From Mycolicibacterium brumae (GTDB taxonomy: Bacteria; Actinomycetota; Actinomycetes; Mycobacteriales; Mycobacteriaceae): a stretch of DNA of 64,000 nucleotides. The first letter of the stretch is position 1; each line of letters begins with the position of its first letter. The notes under the pieces are model-generated. The model was not told the DNA's origin. It worked only from the letters and a program-made list of their open reading frames with translations, and did not search any database. The stretch spans positions 3,906,001 through 3,970,000 of the forward strand of contig NZ_CP104302.1 of the NCBI RefSeq assembly GCF_025215495.1. The letters are read 5' to 3'. A program made the position numbers and the translations under genes. Below are positions 1 through 8,664 of the stretch, in pieces.

Positions 1-2
1 AG

Positions 3-359
3 GTTTCCAATGACAACCCCTACAGCGAGTCGTGGTTCAAGACCCTCAAGTACGCGCCGACGTTTCCGGACCGGTTCGAATCCATCCATCACGCAAGGGA
101 TTTCATGGATGAGTTCGTGGACTGGTACAACCACGAGCATCGGCACAGCGGCATCGGCCTGCACACCCCCGCCGACGTCTTCTACGGCCTCGCCGCCGAG
201 AAAGACACCCAGCGGCGGATTGTGCTCGCCGAGGCCCGAGCACGCCACCGGCACCGCTTCAGCCAAGACCGCGCACCCAAGATCATCGACCTACCCGAGA
301 CCGCCGCGATCAACCCACCCAAACCAGCCGAACCGGAGGACCAGACGACAGCTGCCTAA
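3..359 (+). CDS. IS3-family transposase (OrfB), C-terminal part, cut by window start
   Basis: Frame 3 is open from the first bases to a TAA at 357-359. It encodes the end of an rve-type integrase core: the last catalytic Glu block (NDNPYSESWFKTLKY), then WYNHEHRHSGIGLHTPADV, which is typical of the IS3/IS407-like OrfB C-terminus. A basic tail of about 60 residues follows. The N-terminal DDE residues lie outside the window, so completeness cannot be judged. It differs clearly from the IS3 OrfB at 32914-33849, so it is a separate element. It marks the left accessory region as mobile-element rich. Confidence 0.85.
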   Translation, partial: VSNDNPYSESWFKTLKYAPTFPDRFESIHHARDFMDEFVDWYNHEHRHSGIGLHTPADVFYGLAAEKDTQRRIVLAEARARHRHRFSQDRAPKIIDLPETAAINPPKPAEPEDQTTAA

Positions 360-819
360 CACCCACTGGACTCAAACACCTTGACAAATTCCGGAACGCT
401 TCAGCTGCCAGCCTGCGCTGGCCAGCTGGGCACGCGCCGCAGCCGCAACGTTGCGACAACGCTGGCCGGATGCCGATATCGACCCCACAGCCCTGCCCGC
501 GTACACCACCCGCTAGCGGGTTCCGTCCGGTTCCTCCGCAGGTGCATAGGCGCGTCTCATTCCGACCTCAAACTTGAAATCCATCTGAGTCAGCCGTGAG
601 CTTTTGAAGCCGAGCGTGAGAACCTACAATGTAGGATCTCGGGCTCCATGTCCTGAGCCGAAGTGCTGAACTGCGGCGATGAGCGTTGTCTCAGGTGGTG
701 TCACCTGGGATTGTCTCAAGTTAGTGGCATTTCCTCGGCGCTACTGAGCAAAAACGCTCCGTGGGAGGCAGTTGGCTCTGTAGCGCCAGTGCGAACACAC
801 TGCGGCACCTGCCCGGCAC
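360..819. other. Gene-free stretch with remnant DNA and small palindromes
   Basis: No convincing gene. A plus-frame ending at TAG 514-516 reads like the tail of a lost protein (TLRQRWPDADIDPTALPAYT). I do not recognise it, and no start is visible. There is a small palindrome at 623-635 (CCTACAATGTAGG) and an inverted repeat CAGGTG-GTGT-CACCTG near 692-707, bracketed by two TTGTCTCA direct repeats at 686 and 711. The stretch looks like debris between the IS3 remnant and the next gene pair. Confidence 0.4.
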
Positions 820-2154
820 CTAACACTCGCCGGAGTGAATGATTCCGACTGCGGCGCACTCTGTGCACGCATCCCCTGCCGATACCTGCTGTCGGCTCTC
901 TACCGGGTGCTGCCGAGGCTTGCCTTTCCCATACTGGAAAGCCCTCGTGTTCAGTGGCTCGAAACTCACCTCTGAATTGATCTCTTTGAGCCTCCGCAAC
1001 TGCGCCTTCACGTGGCTGTCAAGGTTCACCGACCGGGGGTGGTTAAGCATCTCGCGGTAGGCATAGGAGTTCCTCTTCGCCGCTGACTTCGTCGTCGGGA
1101 GGGTGCCCGTCAGCAACGCGTCGAGGCTGCTCAGAAAGCCGCGGGTCGTGCCGAGGCTTACCTCCCTTTCGGCCGCAATCTCCGCGGCACCGAGACCTCG
1201 CTCACGAAGCTGGAAGGTCGCACCGTGCGAAAGACCATCACCGCTTCGCCGGAGGATGTCTTCCATCTCGGTGCGCAACTCGGAGGTCAACGGGCCGTTC
1301 GGCGGCACCGCGCCAACAGTCGTAGCATAACTCGTCTGTTCCACGCTCCGGCCCTCCTCGCTTATTTCGTCCGGCTCTGAGGCGGGGATCTGATTCACCC
1401 CCGGCATCGAGTTCTCCGCACGGTGCAAGCGGCATACGACACCGGCGTGGTCACTTAGCCGGCCGAGGTGATCTGACGCAGGCCAGTCGGCCGCGACATC
1501 CAGCCCAAGTCGCCGGTTGGTGCCAATGTGATCGATGTGGGGCCCGTTCGGAAACCCACCCGCGGTATGGATTGTCCAGTCTGCGAAGACACTGCTGAGC
1601 CTGTCGGCGACGCGTATCGGTTGGCGCTCGCGGGGGATTCGTTGATTGAAATCGCCGGCGACAACCGTAGGAATCCCATCGTCGAGTGACGGGAGGATCC
1701 GCTCAAGGCGATCGAGGTAGTCCAAGTGTTCTGACCAGGGTTGGGCATCGCAGCGCCCGGTCCGGACGTGCGCATCCCGCCATGGAATACACACTCCGAC
1801 AACACGTATCGGCCCACCCGGCAACACTGCGGTTGCGACCACCAGCCGGCCTCGGGTCGCTCCTTCGGTGCCCATGAACTCCCGGGCGAGCGGATATCGC
1901 GACCAGACGATCACTTTGCGACGGGATTGCTCCAGGGAGTAACCCCAGTCCGGTCCAGCGTCGACGGTATAGCCGCCCCCGGGAAGCAGACCTCGGACAC
2001 CTTCGGTGACAACGATGATGTCGGCGCTGGTTGCTTGGAGAATCTCCGCGATCCGGTGGCCGGCGTCGCTGGTGGGCGTCCTCCATTGCGTGTTCCAGGT
2101 CGCAACCGTGATCTCCACCGCGGATGGAATTTCAGTCCCAGCGATCACTTGCAT
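820..2154 (-). CDS. Endonuclease/exonuclease/phosphatase-fold protein with extra C-terminal domain
   Basis: 444 aa. Residues about 14-243 carry the EEP nuclease/phosphatase signature: ATWNTQW (N21), Glu51 in VVTEG, GDFNQ (D168, N170), HIDHI (D208, H209) and LSDHAGV (D235, H236). These metal and phosphate ligands are all present, so it is probably an active Mg-dependent nuclease or phosphodiesterase. Residues 280-444 form an unrecognised second domain with a helix-turn-helix-like stretch (GLGAAEIAAEREVSLGTTRG) and a Cys/His tail (CTEC...HSGEC) that may bind zinc. The start overlaps the end of the 2145-3653 gene by 10 bp, so the two are probably co-translated. Substrate unknown; the setting beside a restriction system suggests defence (inference). 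Confidence 0.75.
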   Translation of the reverse strand: MQVIAGTEIPSAVEITVATWNTQWRTPTSDAGHRIAEILQATSADIIVVTEGVRGLLPGGGYTVDAGPDWGYSLEQSRRKVIVWSRYPLAREFMGTEGATRGRLVVATAVLPGGPIRVVGVCIPWRDAHVRTGRCDAQPWSEHLDYLDRLERILPSLDDGIPTVVAGDFNQRIPRERQPIRVADRLSSVFADWTIHTAGGFPNGPHIDHIGTNRRLGLDVAADWPASDHLGRLSDHAGVVCRLHRAENSMPGVNQIPASEPDEISEEGRSVEQTSYATTVGAVPPNGPLTSELRTEMEDILRRSGDGLSHGATFQLRERGLGAAEIAAEREVSLGTTRGFLSSLDALLTGTLPTTKSAAKRNSYAYREMLNHPRSVNLDSHVKAQLRRLKEINSEVSFEPLNTRAFQYGKGKPRQHPVESRQQVSAGDACTECAAVGIIHSGEC

Positions 2155-3653
2155 TTCCCGCAGTTGTCGGCCACCTCAGCGTTACCCGCTCGCACTCGTC
2201 GCATCGGCACGAGGTCCTCTTCGAAGCCGGTGCCGCAGCGAGTGCAGGTTCGCGTTTGCGGCATCGGCAACGCGCGTTCAAGGCCGACACGGCGCGCATG
2301 AGCGATCCCGAAGTACATCAGCACGTTGTTGTAGGCATATTGCTGGCACTTCGGGTCCTGCGTTGTCCATCGATCGATCGTGTCCTTGCCTACGACCGCA
2401 CCGACCGCGTCTGCCAACTTCCAGGGATAGTGCCAACGCCACTGGCCAATCAGCTCCGCGACCGTTGCATCACATTCCGCAGTCCACCACCTCAGAATAT
2501 GAGGATTGTCGGCCCATTCATCAGGGACACGTCGCCAAGCACGCGCGCTGGGGGCATCGGGCCCAAATGGGATCGAGCCATCGTCGCGTTCATCGGCGTA
2601 GTAGTCGACAAACTCACCGTAACCATCGTCTGGGTTCTCAACTTGGACGGGTTCGGTTGCGCGCTGGATGATTTCGGCCCACAGGTCAGGATTTCCGTCA
2701 CGCCAGGCCACAAGTTCCGCAGCGCTATTCTCATCGAGTCCCAGCTCTTCACAGCGGTCGGTGGGGGCGAGGAACACCTGGGTCTTCTCGACGGTTCGGT
2801 GCAAGATGCCAGCCTTGCCCAGTGGGTAGGTGAGCTTTGATTGCGGGCCGCTTGTGATGCCCATATGCCCTTTGAGGTCTGATTGCCGCACGCCGGGATG
2901 AAGAATCGCCTCAGCAACGAGCATCCGCGCAATCAGGCCTATGGCGGCGCCGGCCTTCGCATCCTCATCGAATCTATCCGCGGTGGCCTTCGCCCATTCG
3001 TCGTCCTCGACCGACCATTCGTCATCCTCGAGGTCCTCATCGATTTCCCTGTCGGGGTGACCGTTGATCGCCTGACGAAGTAGGTCGTCGTCATACAGTT
3101 CGGCAATCTCGGCCATATCCCGTACCGGTATGGCGTGGGGGGTCAGCCGGAGTTGCATCCGGTACGCGGCGCTGAGACGGCCCTCCCGGCGTTCGATCTC
3201 CGCCATCGCTTCCCACTGTCTGTCCGATTCGGCCCGCGCCCGCTCCTGCTCCTCGAACTCCGGATCCGGTTCGGCGGTGAAAAGGTCGGCGAACTCGGGA
3301 TGAAGCTGGGTGGCTTCTTCGCACGTGAGCGCCGGCACTCCAGACAGGTCATCCGGCTCGCCTTCGCCGAAGACGCCGACCTCAACGGGCAGCATTCCGA
3401 CAGTCCCGTCCTTGTAGACGACCAGATCAACCTCGACCGTGAAGGGTTCAGCAGCGCAATGGACACCCTCCTCGGAATGGAAAAACCAGGTCCCCTGGTG
3501 CTCAGCGACAGCCAGCGCAGTTCCCGCAGGAATCACCACCCACCTGTCACGATCGTCGGATTCCATTCCCTCAGCCCGAACGGCCCCAGCATCGTCAGCT
3601 CGAAGTTCTATGTAGACGGGCTCGTCGGACTCCAGAGTGAAGATCCTTGCCAT
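2145..3653 (-). CDS. Unknown protein with winged-helix-like segment and C-terminal zinc ribbon
   Basis: About 502 aa from the ATG at 3653 (MARIFTLESDEPVY). Longer starts exist (ATG 3716, TTG 3725), but the extra residues are low-complexity Arg/Pro and I exclude them. The N-terminal 100 residues look beta-rich. An acidic, Glu-rich middle follows, then a MarR-like winged-helix stretch (GVRQSDLKGHMG...KAGILHRTVEK). The C-terminus has a four-cysteine ribbon (CTRCG...CGKCK). It has no recognised catalytic motif. It overlaps the downstream EEP-fold gene and is divergent from the ATPase gene at 3774. A DNA-binding or sensor partner for the EEP protein is a reasonable guess, not shown. Confidence 0.6.
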   Translation of the reverse strand: MARIFTLESDEPVYIELRADDAGAVRAEGMESDDRDRWVVIPAGTALAVAEHQGTWFFHSEEGVHCAAEPFTVEVDLVVYKDGTVGMLPVEVGVFGEGEPDDLSGVPALTCEEATQLHPEFADLFTAEPDPEFEEQERARAESDRQWEAMAEIERREGRLSAAYRMQLRLTPHAIPVRDMAEIAELYDDDLLRQAINGHPDREIDEDLEDDEWSVEDDEWAKATADRFDEDAKAGAAIGLIARMLVAEAILHPGVRQSDLKGHMGITSGPQSKLTYPLGKAGILHRTVEKTQVFLAPTDRCEELGLDENSAAELVAWRDGNPDLWAEIIQRATEPVQVENPDDGYGEFVDYYADERDDGSIPFGPDAPSARAWRRVPDEWADNPHILRWWTAECDATVAELIGQWRWHYPWKLADAVGAVVGKDTIDRWTTQDPKCQQYAYNNVLMYFGIAHARRVGLERALPMPQTRTCTRCGTGFEEDLVPMRRVRAGNAEVADNCGKCK

Positions 3654-3773
3654 CGTCCGAGGATAGGGCCGTGGGTCTGTGCTGCGCGACGGCTGCCGCC
3701 TTGAGGCGAGCGGCATCGCGACCAAGTCGGAACTCTGTGCGAGGCTGCGTACACATCCGGTTGTGAGGGAGAC

Positions 3774-6236
3774 GTGACAGTGGACGGTGCGGGGCTCGGC
3801 GGTTCGGTCGAGGCGGAGGTCTGGGAGCTACTGGCCGACAACGAGTTGGTGGCCGAGGAGACCGTGTACCTCGTCGCGGCGGCGATGCGGGGCGGCGGCG
3901 AGTTCGCCGATCAACTCGGCGGGGATGCACCGGTACCGGAGCGGCCGAAAGTCGAGACGATCGACGCTCCGCCCCCGCTACGTGGGTTCCTCCGATCCAT
4001 CACAGTGTCGGGGTTCCGCGGCATCGGCGGGCGCACCACCTTGGAGTTGAACCCCTACCGCGGGATCACCGTGATCAGCGGCCGCAACGGCTCCGGCAAA
4101 TCCAGCTTCGCCGAGGCGCTGGAGTTTGCGCTCACCGGCACCAGCTACCGGTGGGAAGCCAAGAAGGGTCAGCACTGGCAGGCGTCGTGGCGGAACCTGC
4201 ACGCCGGAGAACCGGCATCCATCAAGATCGACTTTGCGATGGAACCCGACGACAACCGCACCGGGACCGTCGCAACTATCGGTGTGGATTGGCCGCCGGA
4301 CGGCAAACTGTACGCGGCCGAACACTGGTCACAGGTCAAGGGGCAGAAGCGGGAGAGCGTTGCAGCACTCGGCTGGGATCAGGCGCTCAAGACTCACCGG
4401 CCGCTCATGTCGTACGACGAGCTCGGCGGGGTCTTCGAAGAAGGGCAGGCCGCGTTGTACGACGCGCTCGACACGCTGCTCGGGCTAGACGAGGTCGCCG
4501 CGGCCGAGGGTCGACTCAAGGACGCCGAGAAGCAGCTCGGTGGGGCGCGCAAGTCGGCGAACGAAGCCCGCACCCGCCTGCGCAACTCCCTGAGCGAGGC
4601 CACCGACACTCGCGCGGAACAGGTGAAGAAGCTCACCGCGCGCGTGCCCTACGACCTTGACGCGATCAAGGCGACGACGTTGGGCACGGTGACCGACCAG
4701 GCCGCCACCATCGCGAAGTTGCGGAGGATCGCGGCGCTCGAAGTCCCGCAGCTGGCCAAGGCCTCGGAGGTCGCCGGGGAGCTGCGGGCGGCCATCGATG
4801 CGCACGCGGCCGGTGACGACTCCGCCGTGAAGGCCCTGACCGCACGGGCGGGTCTACTACGCGACGCGCTGCACCTGCATGCCGACGCCGGCGATGGGCC
4901 CTGCCCGGTATGCGAGACCGGGACCCTCGACGGTGCCTGGCGCACCGCGGCCGAGGAACGCCTAAGGATGGCCGAAGCGAGCACTGCAGAGCATCAGGCC
5001 CTGGCCTTGCGACTGAAGAAGGCCCGGTCGGCGGCCGACAACTTCTTCGGGGAGGTCGCTGATGTGGTCGTGGTCGAGGGGGTTGACATGGCCGCGCTGG
5101 CACCGTTCGCGGCAGCGCTGAAGAGCGCGCGCACTGCGCCGCCCGCCCTGGCCGACCGACCCGGCCACGTCGAGCTGGCCGCCATGGAGCTCAACGAAGC
5201 GGCCGCGGCGCTGCGGAAGGAAGCTGGGGAGCGCGCGGACAGCCTGGAAGACGCGTGGGCTCCTGTTGCTGGTGCGATCGTCGCCTGGGTCGAGCTGGAG
5301 ACCGCGGCCCGCGAAGACGACGCGAGCCTCGACAAGGTCAAGCGAGCATTGAAGTGCTTGCGCGAGGCCGCCGACACGTTGCGGGAGCGGCGTCTGGCAC
5401 CGATGGTGGACCAGACAAGTGAGTTCTGGCAACGGATGCGGCACGAGAGCAACGTCGACATCGGCAACATCAGCCTTGAGGGCGTGGCCAACCGCCGTCA
5501 CGTTGTCGTAGACGGTGCCGTGGACGGGGTATCGACCGGCGCGCTGACGGTGATGAGCCAAGGCGAGCTGCACGCGTTGGCGCTCGCTATGTTCATCCCG
5601 CGGGCCACCACGCCGGCGAGCCCTTTTCGCTTCCTGGTGCTCGACGACCCAATCCAGGCCATGGACCCCGCCAAGATCGCGGGGTTCCTCGATGTCCTCG
5701 TCGAGCTCGGTAAGACACGGCAGGTGATCGTGTTCTCGCACGACGACCGGTTGCCCGCTGCGATCCGCGCACGCTCGGTGCCAGCCCAGTTGCTCGACGT
5801 CACCCGGGAGCAGGGATCACAGGTCGTGGTGAAGGCGAACGACCTACCCGCAGACCGGTACGTCGCCGACGCCGAAGCCCTCATCCTCGACGACGACATC
5901 GACGACCTGATCAAGCGGAAGGCGGCACCAGGCCTGTTCCGGATGGCGATCGAAGCCGCTGCCCACCAGCGGTATTTCGGCGAACGCGCGAAGGCCGGTG
6001 CTCCACACCACGAGACCGACGCCGCGTGGGAACAGGCAAAGACCACCCAGCGAAAGGTGGCGCTCACTGTTGCCGGGGCCGCCGACGGAGACGTGTCCGG
6101 CTGGAAGTCGTATCGGCCGCACAGGTTCCCGACACTGGCGATTTCCGCATCAGGCACCCACCGCGGTGCCACCTTGGACCGCAGAGCCATCCAGGACCTC
6201 CGCGACACCGTTCGCGACATCGTGGCGGGCCAGTGA
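3774..6236 (+). CDS. SMC/Rad50-like AAA ATPase with zinc-hook motif
   Basis: 820 aa, GTG start with GAGGGAGA just upstream. After about 70 residues an ABC/SMC head begins (GFRGIG). Walker A is GRNGSGKS at 103-110. Two long helical arms flank CPVC at about residue 377, a Rad50-type zinc hook. The second head half has an ABC signature-like SQGELHALALAMF near 595, Walker B (FLVLDDP) near 619-626 and an H-loop (FSHDD). Some 150 residues follow the head. Such RecF/RecN/Rad50-like ATPases occur as sensor subunits in Lamassu and related anti-phage systems. It overlaps the next gene by 4 bp (GTGA), so they form one unit. There is no nuclease motif in this protein; the effector is unclear. Confidence 0.8.
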   Translation: MTVDGAGLGGSVEAEVWELLADNELVAEETVYLVAAAMRGGGEFADQLGGDAPVPERPKVETIDAPPPLRGFLRSITVSGFRGIGGRTTLELNPYRGITVISGRNGSGKSSFAEALEFALTGTSYRWEAKKGQHWQASWRNLHAGEPASIKIDFAMEPDDNRTGTVATIGVDWPPDGKLYAAEHWSQVKGQKRESVAALGWDQALKTHRPLMSYDELGGVFEEGQAALYDALDTLLGLDEVAAAEGRLKDAEKQLGGARKSANEARTRLRNSLSEATDTRAEQVKKLTARVPYDLDAIKATTLGTVTDQAATIAKLRRIAALEVPQLAKASEVAGELRAAIDAHAAGDDSAVKALTARAGLLRDALHLHADAGDGPCPVCETGTLDGAWRTAAEERLRMAEASTAEHQALALRLKKARSAADNFFGEVADVVVVEGVDMAALAPFAAALKSARTAPPALADRPGHVELAAMELNEAAAALRKEAGERADSLEDAWAPVAGAIVAWVELETAAREDDASLDKVKRALKCLREAADTLRERRLAPMVDQTSEFWQRMRHESNVDIGNISLEGVANRRHVVVDGAVDGVSTGALTVMSQGELHALALAMFIPRATTPASPFRFLVLDDPIQAMDPAKIAGFLDVLVELGKTRQVIVFSHDDRLPAAIRARSVPAQLLDVTREQGSQVVVKANDLPADRYVADAEALILDDDIDDLIKRKAAPGLFRMAIEAAAHQRYFGERAKAGAPHHETDAAWEQAKTTQRKVALTVAGAADGDVSGWKSYRPHRFPTLAISASGTHRGATLDRRAIQDLRDTVRDIVAGQ

Positions 6237-6637
6237 CCACCGCCGCCGAGGCACTGCTGGCACGCGCCGATGCTCTCCTCCGGTCACCCGATCGCGCAGC
6301 GGTGGGGAACTCGGCGCGCCTCGCGGCCTTCCTCGCTCGACAGGCGGTGGAAGATCTGATCGACGCCCGCTGCGCCGCGCTGACCGGTGTCCCGGTGGTA
6401 ACGGGAACCACGAGAGCAAGACTGGCCGTGCTCAAGTCGCTCGACACCACACCCGCCGGGCCTGTGCTCATCGACGCATGGCACCAGCTGACAACCTTCT
6501 GCCACCACCACGCCTACCAGTTGTCGCCGACGGTTCCCGAGGTGCGAGCGCAGTGCGCCGCCGTCGAGCGGGCCTGCCTTGGCAGGATGCCGGAATCGTC
6601 GGTAGGTTCCGCGTCGGACGATACGGTCAGCAAGTGA
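6233..6637 (+). CDS. Small helical protein translationally coupled to the SMC-like ATPase
   Basis: 134 aa from GTG 6233, which overlaps the ATPase stop as GTGA. It is predicted nearly all-helical (ALLARADALLRSPDR, LAAFLARQAVEDLID), in the manner of HEPN-type proteins, but the R-x4-6-H RNase motif of active HEPN domains is absent. The C-terminal tail is Ser/Asp-rich. Coupling suggests a stoichiometric partner of the ATPase. Function not recognised. Confidence 0.65.
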   Translation: MTTAAEALLARADALLRSPDRAAVGNSARLAAFLARQAVEDLIDARCAALTGVPVVTGTTRARLAVLKSLDTTPAGPVLIDAWHQLTTFCHHHAYQLSPTVPEVRAQCAAVERACLGRMPESSVGSASDDTVSK

Positions 6638-6757
6638 CATCCCCGTTCAACCGGAGTTCGGCAGCGTGCGGACTCCCTCCGCGGGTGCGAGTTTTCCGAA
6701 TCCTCATCAGCTACGCCCCAGCAATGACGTAACGCAGGTGCGTGTCGGGCCTTCGAC

Positions 6758-7339
6758 TCAGCCACCCAACGTGTCGGTTCCGGTCGTCCGCGTCACCGTC
6801 ACAGCCGCGATGGTGGTCTCTTCGTGAAACCACTTCCGGCCTTCGACCGTCACCACAGCGTCTTCGGCAACCAAGTGACCGCCCTGCTCGTATGTCTCAC
6901 CGAATGCTGTGACCTCAACGAATCGATCCTGTTGCCAGAGCCCGAATTTCACCCAAGGCATCCCTCGGGTGGTCGAACGCCGTTGAACACCGACCACCCG
7001 CCCGGACACCCGCACCACCGCTCCATCCGGCAGCGAAGAGATCTCAGCGATGGTGGTCGTGTACGGCTCAGCGATCGCAGGAGAGCGCTCGCGGGCGTCA
7101 CCCTGGTCCTTGAGCACCCACGCGTAGAGCAGTGTCGGGCTGACGTTGAGTTCGCGGCCGACATATCCGCACGCCATCTTCATCGATGGAAGCTCCTGGA
7201 TGCGCTTCCACACTGCCTCGACCGCCGCATCGGGGGTGACCCCGGTGTCCGTTGGCCATTTCAATCGGCCTTGGACAATCAGTTTGCCGTCTCTCAACCG
7301 AACTCTTCCATCCATCCAATCCGGTTCCGGCTTCTCCAT
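6758..7339 (-). CDS. OB-fold nucleic-acid-binding protein
   Basis: 193 aa; ATG 7339 follows a strong AGGAGG-type site. Residues about 105-180 fit the OB-fold (tRNA_anti type) found in DnaE and aminoacyl-tRNA synthetases: VVRVSGRVVGVQRRSTTRG, FVEVTAFGETYEQ, VVTVEGRK. A second OB-like start lies at residues 10-25 (GRVRLRDGKLIVQGRLKW), and the middle has a helix-turn-helix-like segment (YVGRELNVSPTLLYAWVLKD). Probably a single-stranded DNA or RNA binder. It is convergent with the SMC-like unit. Its role in this locus is unknown. Confidence 0.6.
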   Translation of the reverse strand: MEKPEPDWMDGRVRLRDGKLIVQGRLKWPTDTGVTPDAAVEAVWKRIQELPSMKMACGYVGRELNVSPTLLYAWVLKDQGDARERSPAIAEPYTTTIAEISSLPDGAVVRVSGRVVGVQRRSTTRGMPWVKFGLWQQDRFVEVTAFGETYEQGGHLVAEDAVVTVEGRKWFHEETTIAAVTVTRTTGTDTLGG

Positions 7340-7559
7340 ATTCGTTCCCCCTCCTGGCCGTCGTCGCCGCCGCTAGCCATGTCAGCTCCAGTGCTCGGGT
7401 CGGCCAACGCGCTGCTCCCTTCACCCGAGACTAGGGCCCGGGGCCGACACCGAGAGCCTCGAATCTGCGCAGTCGGTCTCAGCGGTGCAGATCCGGCGAG
7501 ATGAACGGAGCTGACCCAAACGAATCGGTGGTGTCAGTGGTGGCAGGCAAGATGGCCGA

Positions 7560-8177
7560 ATGCCTGGATTCGAACGCGACCTCGCCGAATGGTTCACCGA
7601 CAACGTCGACCAGGTCCGCGCTGACCTAGAGAGCTACTTCGGTGGAGCAAAGCCCTTTGCCGGTCGCTGGTTCGACGAATTCGCCGCCATCGGCGACCCG
7701 AACCAGTTCGAGGCCACCGACGTGCTCGCCGTGGAGGCGCTGAGCGTCGCAATGCCCCCAGAAGCCGCTGCCCGGCTACTACTCACCGAGACCGAGCGCT
7801 TCAACGCTCTGCTGCGCCGAATCCCGCGTGAACAGGACCTCTGGGAGGTCCCGCGACTCGACCTCAGCGTCGGCAGCCCCGCCGACAGCTTGCATCGGGA
7901 ACTGCGCACTCTGCGGGGTGTCGATTGGGTAGTCGCCTGCAAGTTGTTGGCCGCCAAACGGCCGAGACTCCTGCCCGTCCTGGACAACGTCGTGAACGAC
8001 TACTTGAATCCGCCCAAAGGACTGTTCTGGGTGACCCTGCACGACGAGCTATCCGACACCCCGCGGCGCGAGGCCATCGCCACCGTATGCGACTCCGCCC
8101 CGCCTCACGTCAGTCTGCTACGTCGCATCGATGTCGCTCTGTGGCGCGCCGGGAAACGCACCGGCCCCACAGCCTGA
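7560..8177 (+). CDS. DUF6308-like hypothetical protein
   Basis: 205 aa from ATG 7560. It is a soluble, mostly helical protein; the middle (LLTETERFNALLRRIPREQDLW) and the PVLDNVVNDYL segment resemble the DUF6308 family of actinobacterial hypotheticals, as I recall it. There is no signal peptide or membrane segment and no catalytic motif I can name. It stands alone, with 220 bp upstream divergent from the OB-fold gene. Such proteins are frequent in actinobacterial accessory DNA, but I know of no assigned function. Confidence 0.6.
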   Translation: MPGFERDLAEWFTDNVDQVRADLESYFGGAKPFAGRWFDEFAAIGDPNQFEATDVLAVEALSVAMPPEAAARLLLTETERFNALLRRIPREQDLWEVPRLDLSVGSPADSLHRELRTLRGVDWVVACKLLAAKRPRLLPVLDNVVNDYLNPPKGLFWVTLHDELSDTPRREAIATVCDSAPPHVSLLRRIDVALWRAGKRTGPTA

Positions 8178-8307
8178 CACCGTTCACGACGACTGCACGG
8201 TCTCAACCTCCGCGTGATGCGTCTTTCTGACGTGCAGTTATTCACCCTGTCTCACCGCGGCCACGGAAACCACATCGTTGATCAGCAGGCTGAGTAGGCT
8301 GCCCGAT

Positions 8308-8559
8308 ATGTGGGGGAAACTCGCCGGCGGGCTCGCCGCTACCTCTGTCCTAGGCGCTGTTTTCGCGGGCCCGGCTGTCGCCGATGACCCGATCACCCCG
8401 GATGAGTGGGGTATGGATGATGGGATCGGCGTGGGTCCGCGTGTGGCCGGGACGCCGTGTTTGGCCTCGGAGTCGCACCAGTGGGCCAGCCCGGTCGACG
8501 GCGGCCGGTTCGCGTTGTGGTGCCCGCCGCCGGCGTTCGTCTGGGTGCCGGTGGGATGA
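8308..8559 (+). CDS. Small secreted protein
   Basis: 83 aa from ATG 8308 (MWGKLAGGLAATSVLGAVFA). A signal peptide of about 26 residues ends at GPAVA-DD; the mature part is only about 57 residues with two cysteines (TPCLAS, LWCPPP), probably one disulfide. An in-frame ATG at 8278 would add ten residues before the signal peptide and is less likely. This is a common type of short exported mycobacterial hypothetical. It stops about 100 bp before the convergent hsdR end. Function unknown. Confidence 0.6.
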   Translation: MWGKLAGGLAATSVLGAVFAGPAVADDPITPDEWGMDDGIGVGPRVAGTPCLASESHQWASPVDGGRFALWCPPPAFVWVPVG

Positions 8560-8664
8560 ACACCCGCGTCCGCCCGAACCTTGATTGCGCCATGCCAGCA
8601 GCTGACCCCCACCGTCGCGGGTAAAGGTGGAGTCGGCGCAGTGTCGACGTCTGGCCTTACACCC

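Noticed and set aside
381..599. 72-aa plus-strand frame after the IS3 remnant
   Set aside because: No ribosome-binding site, no domain, unusual composition; the region looks like debris.
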